From: Phanerodontia chrysosporium
Lineage: Eukaryota > Basidiomycota > Agaricomycetes > Polyporales > Phanerochaetaceae
Length of the DNA stretch: 64,000 nucleotides
Reading direction: 5' to 3'
NCBI GenBank assembly: GCA_001910725.1
Contig: MJGA01000018.1
Span: 310,001-374,000, forward strand
The position numbers and the translations under genes were made by a program. Below are positions 54,392-64,000 of the stretch, one piece after another. Numbering within the stretch: the stretch's first letter is position 1; the number at the start of each line of letters is the position of its first letter. The notes beneath the pieces were generated by a model. That model did no database searches, was not told where the DNA came from, and saw only the letters and a list, made by a program, of their open reading frames with translations.

Positions 54392-57300
54392 ATGGGGAAG
54401 TCGGACATCGAGTCCTGGATCGCGTCCACTTCGGCCTCGTCGCCCGCAGAGGATCGCGAAAATCCAAGCGGAAATAGCGTTCCTGGCTGGCGCAGGGATC
54501 TTGTTGTGAATGACTGGCAAGGCGCTCTTTCTGCTGCCCGCAGGCTGCTCTTGACCAGCAGCACGAAAATCCGGACGCAGTTCCTGCAGGATGAGCTGCT
54601 GTACATTGCTCGCAACTGTGGTGCGTACCATGCCTCTGTCCCTGGGGTCCCTATACTGAACATCATATCGGCAGACCTCACTTTGAGCCAGACATTAGAG
54701 ATCTTCCAGCTGTTGACTCTGACGTACTCGCGATATGTCGATGCACCTTCACGAGAAGCCGTCGAAGCGGTCGGTGTCGAACTCGTGCGCCGGGATGAAC
54801 TACGCGGCACGCCGGAAGGGGAACCAGATGCTGAACGGATGGGCGTCGCGGAACAAATTGTTGGCTGGTTGACACAGGAAGTGGACCGTATGGCAAAGCG
54901 TCCAAGGTGCGTGATACTTGCGCCTAGTTCCAAGAGAGTAGCTCATGTCAAGCACGATGCAGCGCGTACCCGCCCGCGGATATGCTTGTTCTTTTGAGTT
55001 GGTGCACTGGCATATATTCCGTGTGTGCTGAACACAACCCCCATTTTGCTTCGTCTGTCACATGGAGCCCGCTACTGGGTAGCATGGCTGCGCTACTTGA
55101 TCTCATTATCGACAAGGCAAACCGCGCGAAGCCGTCTGTGCAGAAGGGCGCACTCGTCCGTGCGCGCCGTGCGCTCCGCTCGGTGCGTTAATCACACACT
55201 CCTTGCATCCTAGACGCGAGGTGACGGTTTCTCTGGCAGAGCCCTAGAGACATTCCTGCTGTCATCAAGACATTGATTGCCCGTGCAAAGGGCCACGGCA
55301 ACCCTCTCCACGTTGTACCGCTTCTCGGTGTAGCTGTCGACGTCAAGCTCAGGCTCAAGAATGTCAAAGACGAGAGCTTGAAGAAAGTAGACGCCGAGCT
55401 GAAGGTACTATACTTCACACTTAAGCTTGAGTTGTTCGGCTAATTCATCTCTTCTTGGGCAGTCGGACATTATTGCGTTCTACAACGCTTCTGTGCTCAT
55501 GTCAAGGACAGCCGTTCCGCCGCATGTCCGCGTACGTACAGACCTGACGCCTCGCATTGAGTAGTATTGACCAGAATGATCCAGACTGCTCTGCACGGGT
55601 TCATAGAAAGTTCTGTAGATGAGAAGGACCTAGAGGAGGTTATCCTCCCGCAGATGGAAAAGGCACTGCTCAGGTCACCCGAGATCGCTCTCAGTGGTAC
55701 GTTCCTGGGCTTTACTCAGAGTGCATCTCATCTTATTCATGATCTCTAGTCATCGCGGAGTTCTTCGAGGCATATTCCCAACCTGTAAATAGCGCGACGT
55801 TCAAGCGGACGCTCACTGCCACCGTAAACAGCGCCAAGTCTTCCAACGCTGTGGTTCGCAATGGAGCCATCCAACTCTTCAAGACGGTCGTGTCGAAGAC
55901 AAGCGAAGGGTCAGACCTGAAACTTGCTCTCGACGAATTGTTGACTCTTCCGCGCTCGGGGAAGACTGCCGGAGCTGATCATCGCGTTGCCCTCTATACC
56001 ATGCTGGGCTACCTCCCGCCATCCCAGGAAGTTTCGCCCACTCTCATCGAGGCAGGACCTGCACTGCTGACCAAGGAAACTCATGACGGCGCGATTTCTG
56101 TCCTCGCCCTGTCTCTCGCGAGGCACATCGTCTTCTGCCTGCGCGAGAATATCGCACTGCCAGCGGCCACGCAGACAGCAATTGCGAAGGATATGAACTC
56201 GACGAAGCCCCCAATCCGTCGTGCTTTCTCGGCTCTAGTTGGCAACGTCTTCTGGGATCTGCGCAACCTGTCGACTCAAGCGGCGCTTGACTTCGCCAAA
56301 GCTGTCCTGCCCTCACTGGAGTCTTCTATCAAGACCGTCGCCGCAAGCCCTGCGGCGCCACCAGCTGGGCCATTGGAAGGTTATATCGCGGCGGCACTCC
56401 TGCTCGGACCTTACCACCGGAGCGGCAAATTCGGTAGATATCCTGTCGTATTTTCTGTTGCATGACACATTTCTAAAATCAATTCTCTCGGTTGCTGGTC
56501 TTGATTGGTATTGCAGAAGACTCCATCAGCCGTAATGCGACTCTGCAGTCGCTGCTCACTGCGGGTGCGAAGCCGTCTTTCTTGCTGTGGGAGAAGGTCT
56601 ACCAGAAGCTCGCCGAGCCGGAGGACCAGGCTTGGCTTCTGCGTGCCGGAGAAGCGGTTCTGTCGTACTACAAGGACGAAATCGTCAAGTCGGAGCAGAT
56701 CAGGTACGTGTCGTGCATTTGCCCATCGTTCGCGGCTTATGAATATTTGTGCAGCGCGATGGTAGGAAACCTTTTCCTGCACCTCGCAGTCGACGGCTCC
56801 TCCGTCGAAATCCGGCGTCTTGTTATTGCCTCGATGAACGCGCAAGCCCCGGAGCTCCCCGAGGCGATCAACCGCATCGTGACCGCCGCTCTTAAGGCGT
56901 ACCTCGTCAAGGACAACGCGCCAGCGAAGGGTGCCAGCGGCGAGGAGACAGAGACGAAGGCTGTGAGCAAGGAAGGGCGCCTGTGCGCGTTCCTCATCTC
57001 ATGCGCTGCTGTTGGCCAAGACGTAGACCCTGCCATTCGCGAGAAGCTTGTTCTGGACCTGCTTGTGGTAAGCTACCACCCTGCAATCGGTACGTCTACT
57101 CAGTCGGTCCTGCAGAGATGTACTGAACTGGGATCTTAGTTGGGCAAGGCTCGCGCCTTCCGTGGATTGAGCTCTGTCAGGCCGCGGGCGTCGACCCACA
57201 CGACGTTGTGACCAAGCACTGGGAGCAAATTCTGCCACAGTTGATCGCAGCTTCAGAGGTACAATCCGCATCTTGTCCGAGGAACCATCCGAGCTGACAC

Positions 57301-60300
57301 ACGGCCTAGTCAACGTCACTCGGCTTCGTTGAAGCGAGCTATCGTGCCGTGACGACCCTTTCTTTCGTCGCTCCTGAGACTGTCATTCCCCAGATCATAG
57401 ATCACCTGCGTCGTGATATCGATGCGCATGCGTTGGGCGGTCTGACAGAGGAGGATCTCGCCATTTGGGCCACTCCTGAGGGGACCACGTATGTTGATGG
57501 TGAGAATCCTAGTGCTTAGCTCTCGCGCTCTACTGACGATTCGCGGTAGTATTGGCCAACAAGAAGACCGACGAGCCTGTCAAGAAGGGCAAGGGCTACA
57601 AGGACGCACAGTGGGAGGCTGAGGTTCGGAAGTCGCTCGCAAACAAGAAGCAGGCTTCGACAGGCACCCTGTCAAAGCAAGACCAGGCTCTCGTAAATGC
57701 CCAACTTGAGAAAGAAGCTGTTATCCGCAAGAGGGTCCAGGGCCTCAAGGCTCGGCTTGAGCGTGGGCTCGCGTTTGTGCGCAGTCTTGTCAAGTCAAAC
57801 GCAGAGGAGCTCAAGGCTCATGTTTCGGCCCTTGTTGATGTTCTGCTGGGCGGAGCGTTCGGCAATGCAGCTACTGTACTTGCCGGCGAGAACTCTTTCA
57901 AGACATATCTGGTTGGTATTTCCCTCTATTCTCTGCGGTGCGTCTGTTCATCAAGTCGTATGCAGGATCTATCGGCATGCTGCTCAGACCGCATCGGTGC
58001 CTTCAGCAAGTGGATTGGTGTTGCTACTCTGCGAAGCTTGGAAGTGCCCGGCATCCCGGGAGAGCTGCAGGAAGAGCCGATTAATTGTAAGGCAGTGCTC
58101 ATTACATTTGTGGACATACCTGACGGTTCTCGGTAGCACTGGTTCTCCGTGTTTTGCACAGACTCCGCTTCCTATCCGAGCAAGTTCCTTTCGACGTCGC
58201 GACCTTCTCCTACACGTCGCCTCTTCTGAACCAAATCTTCATCAAAGGCGCGATTGGCTTGACAGAGGACGATGATCCATTGGAGCAGGCGGCACTCGCC
58301 CTCGACCTGGTAAAATTCCATACCGGAGAATGTAGGTGATCTAACACACGATCCGGTGACCGGAGAACTGACCATCCAACAGTCTCGCAGGCAGCCTTCC
58401 CTCGCAAGCAGACAATGGAGAATCTACTCGTGGTTATTCGCCAGCAACCGAAGTTGGCCAAGGACGCCTCGTCGGCCCTCATCGCTATCGGTCAAGCTGT
58501 TCATTCAAGCGTACAGCCGGAGGAGCTCCAGGTCCTGCTTCGAGGAACCCTCATTCAAGAGGTGTACGTTCGCAACGCATGCCTGCAGACTCTTCAGGTA
58601 TGTGCCCGTCACACGTTTGCCGATATACATACTGAAGCTGTAGTAGCCGTTTGACTTGACAGAGCTTGATTGGTCTTCCGAGTTGTGGATTGCGTGCCAC
58701 GATGATGACGAGCAGAACGCTCGACTAGCTGAACATCTCTGGGAAGATAACGGCTTGGACGTTCCAGAGAGCTACCTTCAGTCTCTTATGGGCTATCTCG
58801 GTATGTATCTCGCTCGATCTTCGGTCACGGTATTGATAAAGATACTTGCAGAACATGAAAACTCGTACGTGAGAGCAGGCGTTGCGGCAGCAATTGCGGA
58901 CGCGGTGGAACACTGGCCACAATCGATTACCTCGACTGTAAATGTATTGCAGGACTTCTATCGCGAGAAGGTGCGTGGCTCCCGGTATACAAAGACAGCA
59001 TTCACTGAGGGTGGTACAGGCCAAGATCCTTGCACCGGAGTTCGACCAATATGTATGTCAACTTCTCTGTTTAGTGCGTGACAGGGAGTCTGATTAGTTT
59101 ATAGGGCATGATCATCGCTAGTACCGTGGACAGAGCAGACCCATGGCCGACTCGTGTTGCCATCGCAAGGACCTTTGAGCTTACGGCCGCGAGCTTTACC
59201 CCGGACAACCTGGTGCCGTTCTTCAAGTTCTTGCTCAATGACGAAGCTCTGGGTGACCGTCATCCCGACGTCCGCCGGGGAATGCTTCAAGCAGGCACTG
59301 CAGTCATCGATCTGCATGGCCCCGATCGCCTGGCTGAGTTGATTTCCCTCTTCGAGGATTATCTGGCAAGGTCACAGCCGGCGAACGAGACTCAGGACTA
59401 CATCAAGGAAGCCGTGGTCATTCTGTTTGGTCGTCTTGCGAAGCACTTGGACCCATCTGATCCGCGCGTCTCCAACATTGTCGAGCGGCTCGTCGATGCG
59501 CTGAAGACCCCGGCCGAACAAGTACAGATCGCGGTATCCGACTGTCTCTCCCCGTTGGTGAAACAAATGCGCACACCGGTAGAAGATCTTATCAACCGCC
59601 TCTTCGAGGACCTTCTGAACGGCCAGAAGTACGCTGTCCGTCGCGGAGCTGCGTACGGTCTTGCCGGAGTCATCAAGGGTGCTGGCATCTCCGCCATGAA
59701 AGACTTCAATATTATCGAACGTTTGCGCGCCGCGGCGGAGGACAAGAAGCGTTTCGAGCCTCGTCAAGGAGTCATGTTTGCCTTCGAGACATTCTCCAAC
59801 GTCCTAGGTCGTCTCTTCGAACCCTACGTCATCCACATCCTGCCAATGTTGTTGAACGCTTTCGGTGACGCCACTAACGACGTTCGCGAGGCTACCTACG
59901 ACGCCGCGAAGGTCATCATGGCTAACCTCTCCGGGTACGGAGTCAAGACCATTCTGCCTTCTCTCCTGGAGGGTCTCGACGAGAAGCAGTGGCGGACGAA
60001 GAAGGGCTCCATCGAGTTGCTGGGTATGATGGCTTACTGTGCCCCACGACAGCTCTCGCAGTCTCTCCCAGTCGTCATTCCTCGTCTGACCGGTGTATTG
60101 ACGGACTCGCACGCACAAGTCAGGGCTGCTGCAAACAAGAGCTTGAAGCAGTTCGGCGAAGTTATCAGCAACCCAGAAATTCAGTCTCTGGTCCCCGTCT
60201 TCCTCAAGGCTATGGTGGACCCTGCCAAAACCTCGAATGCTCTTACAGCGCTTCTCAAGACATCCTTTGCTCACTATATTGATCACTCATCTCTAGCATT

Positions 60301-63300
60301 GGTACGTCATGTGCCGGTTTGATGTACATTCGGCTAACTGTCGTGTTCAGGTCGTTCCCATCATCGAACGTGGTCTCCGTGAGCGTGGCGCTGATACGAA
60401 GAAGAAAGCTGCACAGATCGTCGGCAACTTGGCTTCTCTCACGGACTCCAAAGACTTCGTTCCGTACCTCAAGGAATTGTTGCCTCTGGTACACGTGGTG
60501 CTGGTCGATCCAGTTCCGGAAGCTCGTGCGACTGCTGCAAAGGCTCTTGGTACCCTCGTAGAACGCCTTGGCGAAGTCCACTTCCCCGACCTGGTCCCTG
60601 GATTGCTCCGTACCCTTAAGACCGACAGCTCCGGCGTCGACCGCCAGGGTGCTGCCCAAGGTCTGTCTGAAGTCCTTGCTGGGCTGGGTATGGAACGCAT
60701 GGAGGGACTCCTTCCGGATATCATCGCCAACGCGCAATCACCTCGCAGCACCGTCAGGGAAGGTTTCATGTCTCTGCTTGTCTTCCTGCCTGCCACGTTC
60801 GGTACTCGCTTCTCGCCACATCTTCCGAAGATCATTGGTCCTATTCTCAGTGGCCTTGCGGACTCGGAGGACTACGTGCGGGAGGCTGCCATGCGTGCTG
60901 GTCGTATGATTGTCACAAACTACTCGAGCAAGGCGATCGATCTCTTGTTGCCCGAGCTTGAGCGTGGTATGTTCGATCCTGGTTGGCGTATTCGCGTGAG
61001 TCTACTTTCTGCTCGAGCCTTCCACTCTACTAATGTGACTAGCAATCTTCCATCACCCTCGTCGGAGAATTGCTGTTCAAGGTCTCCGGTATCAGCGGCA
61101 AGACCGAAATCGAAGAAGACGAAGCAGTCGAAGAGACTGCCCTTGCAGAGACATCTCGCAAGGCCCTCATCGACGTTCTTGGCCAAGAGCGCAGGGATCG
61201 GATCTTGTCTGCTCTCTACATGGCTCGGCAAGATGCTGTCAATGTCGTTCGCCAGTCTGCGGGTCACATCTGGAAGGCTCTCGTCCACAACACGCCACGC
61301 ACCGGTATGTATTCCATACTTTCTGGCATTTGCTCTTCGCGTACTTATCTGTCCTCGCAGTTCGTGAGATCTTGCCTCAGCTCATTACTCAGATCATCTA
61401 CCTGTTGTCCAGTGAAGAGCTTGACCAGCAAGAGGTAAATCACTCTCGAGCTATATAATAACAGGCAACTGACAGCAGGACACCCCTTAGACTGCTTCAC
61501 GGACAACTATGGAGCTGTGCCGGAAGTCTGGCGAGAAGATTCTTGGAGAGGTCATCGCCATCCTCCGCGGCAAGGCCGGCTCTACCGATCCACGCGTTCG
61601 GGAAGGTGTTTGCTTGACACTCTGCGAGCTGATGTTAGTAGCCAGTCTCCTGCACCTTCTTACTCTTGATACTAATGACCGCATACAGGGAGAGTACTAC
61701 CGATGCCCAGCGCGAGGGCCATGAAGATGAAATCATCACTATGGTTCGAGTCTCTCTGGTCGACGATGAAGCCAATGTCCGTACCGCCGCGGCTAAAGCC
61801 TTCGATATCCTCCAAGAGCACATCGGAGTCAAAGCTATTGATCAGACTATTCCAACTCTTCTGGAGGCTCTGCGCCAGCCTGGCCAGAGCTCTGGCACTG
61901 CTCTACAGGCCCTGAGGGAAGTCATGAGCGTCAGGGCATCCACAGTGTTCCCGGTGCTCATCCCAACCTTGACCGCATCCCCCATGACAGTCTTCAATGC
62001 ACGCGCTCTGGCCTCACTCGTGTCCGTCGCCGGCTCTGCTCTCAGCAAGCGCCTCACGGTCATTCTCAACGCGTTTGTCCGTGTTTTGGAAGGTCCAGAA
62101 GGCAAGGACGAGCAACTTCGCGAAGCCGTCGACGAGGCACTGCAGGCGTTGCTAGGCTCCATCAGCGACGCTGAAGGCCTCAACACGCTGATGCTTCTGC
62201 TCATTGGCTGGGCCAAGCACGAATCCGTGGAACGCCGCGTCAGCGCTTGCAACATATTCGCGATGTTCTGCGAGGCCACAGAGCTCGATACCTCCCTTTA
62301 CCATATCGACTGGATCAGGCAACTCGTTTCCTTGCTCGACGATTCTCAAGTGTCAGTTCACACTGCCGCCTGGAAGGCGCTCGACGCGTTCGTCAAGTCT
62401 GTACCCAAGAACGAGCTCGAGCCGCTTGTGGTGCCCCTCCGGCGGACAATCGAGAGCACAGGAGCTCCTGGGCACCACGTGCCGGGTTTCAGCCTGCCGA
62501 AGGGCGTTGCGCCAACCGTCCCCATCATCATCGCTGGTCTTACGACGGGCAGCAACGAGCAGCGAGAGCAGGCCGCATACGCGATCGCAGACCTGGTGGA
62601 GCGCACCGAGGAGAGCGCCATCAAGCCATTTGTGGTGCCGTTCACTGGCCCGCTCATCCGTGTAGCGACGCAGGCGACGACGTACCCGCCGGGCGTGAAG
62701 ACTGCAATCTTGCATGCCCTTGCGACGATGCTTGCGCGCATCCCAGCGTTCGTGAAGCCCTTCTTCCCACAGCTCCAACGCACATTTGTCAAGAGCGCGA
62801 GCGACACAAGCAGCCTTGCAGTCCGCCTTCGTGCCGCACAGGGCCTTGGCGTGCTCATGCGCAACCAGCCGCGTGTCGACCCCGTCGTCACCGAGCTCGT
62901 CGGCGGTGTCCGCAACAACGAGGACGCCGTCGCGGGCAGCCTCGTCCTCGCGCTCGCGTATGTCGTCCGCAATGGTGGCGCCAACGTCGGAGAGAAGGCT
63001 CGAGAGTCGTGTCTCGAACTCGTCGCAGATGCGTTCAAGGAGACGCATGACGAGTCGTACATGCAGTCAACGGCCGCACTTTTCGCGGCACTATCTGCGT
63101 TCCCTGACTTGGTCAAGCCAGTTGTCGAGTATGTGTATCTTTGCTTTAGACGTTTGACACCAGCTAATAACCTCGGACTCCGTAGGAACCATCTGTTGGC
63201 AGGCACACCGCCTTCAGTGCTGTCGTCGCACTGCATCCGCACGGTCCTTTCGCCCCCAGAGGATTGGGACGTCGATGGCCCGCTTGATCTCTTTGAGCGT

Positions 63301-63417
63301 CTGTCGGTGACTGGCAGCGTTGCGCAGAAGGTGCAGGAGAGCTTGTCGAGCGAGCGGCCATCTATCGCACGGCCAGCGCGTGAGGCTCGCGAGTTGCTCA
63401 AACAATACGGAGCATGA
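54392..63417 (+). CDS. GCN1: translational activator GCN1 (HEAT-repeat, eIF2alpha-kinase activator)
   Basis: Ribosome-binding protein that activates Gcn2 on amino-acid starvation. Twenty-five exons: 54392-54620, 54675-54906, 54963-55182, 55240-55404, 55463-55531, 55585-55696, 55750-56433, 56517-56703, 56755-57089, 57140-57258, 57310-57499, 57550-57911, 57966-58086, 58137-58331, 58383-58597, 58647-58800, 58852-58970, 59020-59052, 59105-60301, 60351-60995, 61043-61304, 61361-61434, 61491-61633, 61689-63128, 63186-63417; 2577 residues. Seen: HEAT repeats throughout and the eEF3-like region (ADKKRFEPRQGV would read AAEDKKRFEPRQGVMFAFET), ANLSGYGVKTILPSLLEGL, DSHAQVRAAANKSLKQFGEV, then the Gcn2-binding part (LADSEDYVREAAMRAGRMIV). 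Yeast Gcn1 is about 2670 residues. Start chosen by context GTGCGATGG; 54233 is an alternative. Confidence 0.93.
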
Positions 63418-63623
63418 TCCAGATGGATTGCGGTCTATCAAAAATAGCCTGTAGAGTGGATATTCACGCTTGCGCGATGTCACAAACCCACTACCCGATA
63501 TTCAAAATGCATATTCCTCATTATGTCATGATTAGCTCCCCGTAAGACTGACGCCAGCAGCAGGATATCAGTACTATCAATGTTGGTGATACATTAAAGT
63601 TTGTGTTGGTATCAGATCAAGGC
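63418..63623. other. short convergent intergenic region
   Basis: 206 bases between the GCN1 stop and the stop of the GGPP-synthase gene. Shared 3' flank; nothing else seen. Confidence 0.5.
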
Positions 63624-63984
63624 TTATGATGAGTCGACGTGCAACATCTTTATGATACGTTCGAGACCTGCGTTTCCCCCGAGTCTGGCAATTTCTGCGA
63701 ATATCTGCTTCTCGAGACTGGCCATGACGGAAAGTGTATACTCGAAGGACTTGGTTTGATCCCGCAGATAGGCTATCGTGTATCTCTTAAGCGTTGGTGT
63801 GCTTGGACGCTTCTGCAGGACATCTAGATGACAGAGCGAAGTTAATCTCTGTAAACGCGTGCAGGAGGAAAGGTTGAGTACTCAGGATTTGCCTGTTCGA
63901 TGTGTCGGCACGTATGCCGTGCACGACAGGGAAAGAAAATTTTCCCTCGGTCAAGTCTTCCGCAAAGCCTTTGTTAGAGGCGTA
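63624..63984 (-). CDS. geranylgeranyl-diphosphate synthase, C-terminal part
   Basis: Makes C20 GGPP from FPP/IPP for protein prenylation, carotenoids or diterpenes. Two exons on the complement: 63882-63984 and 63624-63823, intron 63824-63881, at least 100 residues; the 5' part lies beyond the window (acceptor TTCTAG precedes 63984). Seen: [57 protein letters not shown], and the C-terminus [18 protein letters not shown]. Known: [14 protein letters not shown] and FEYT are C-terminal hallmarks of fungal GGPP synthases; the two Asp-rich motifs would be outside or upstream. Convergent with GCN1. Confidence 0.85.
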
Positions 63985-64000
63985 CTAGAATGGAATTAGT

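Overview
The window is nuclear DNA of a filamentous fungus, most likely a GC-rich Agaricomycete (Basidiomycota). Protein-coding genes are cut by many short GT-AG introns (mostly 47-60 bases) with CTAAC/CTGAC branch-like sites, intergenic spaces are short, and some families are typical of Basidiomycota (BTB protein with a long disordered tail, small MCxx cysteine-rich protein). Splice models below were built by hand and kept only when reading phase closed over every exon.

Layout. 1-3.3 kb: 3' part of a mitochondrial succinate/fumarate-type carrier, a small conserved fungal protein, and the catalytic subunit of cAMP-dependent protein kinase. 4.3-5.8 kb: first of four copies (A) of a gene-bearing dispersed repeat. 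8.7-16.7 kb: an unknown protein, a small membrane-anchored-looking protein, a large disordered protein with a polyQ run, and a BTB/POZ protein. 17.7-19.4 kb: repeat copy B. 19.8-20.9 kb: a small secreted cysteine-rich protein and a decayed tandem copy. 21.1-26.2 kb: a 15-exon SulP/SLC26 anion transporter and an unknown protein. 28.5-30.2 kb: repeat copy C. 30.4-35.4 kb: a probable Sld7-like replication factor, divergent from ER glucosidase II alpha. 36.1-43.1 kb: two tail-to-tail cyclase-family genes (one with a one-base frameshift), a peroxisomal-type SLC25 carrier, a 3-hydroxyacyl-CoA dehydrogenase with microexons, and a small cysteine-rich protein. 43.2-49.1 kb: the Chl1/DDX11 helicase and an acyl-CoA/4-coumarate-CoA-type ligase ending in a PTS1-like tripeptide. 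50.2-54.0 kb: a Ser-rich disordered protein, truncated repeat copy D, a probable mitochondrial protein. 54.4-63.4 kb: the 25-exon translational activator GCN1. Right edge: the 3' end of a geranylgeranyl-diphosphate synthase.

Themes. Amino-acid starvation and nutrient signalling (GCN1, PKA), transport (SulP, SLC25 carriers) and fatty-acid/aromatic-acid activation and oxidation (ligase with PTS1, hydroxyacyl-CoA dehydrogenase, peroxisomal-type carrier) are represented, but nothing shows that they form one co-regulated cluster.

The most unusual object is the four-copy repeat. Each copy carries an intron-containing gene (ORF2) under its own TATA-like box, and two related introns that are exactly 89 bases long in all eight instances and hold a hairpin plus crossing inverted repeats with an apparent compensatory base change. 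Two copies (A, B) keep an intact ORF2; C and D are decaying.
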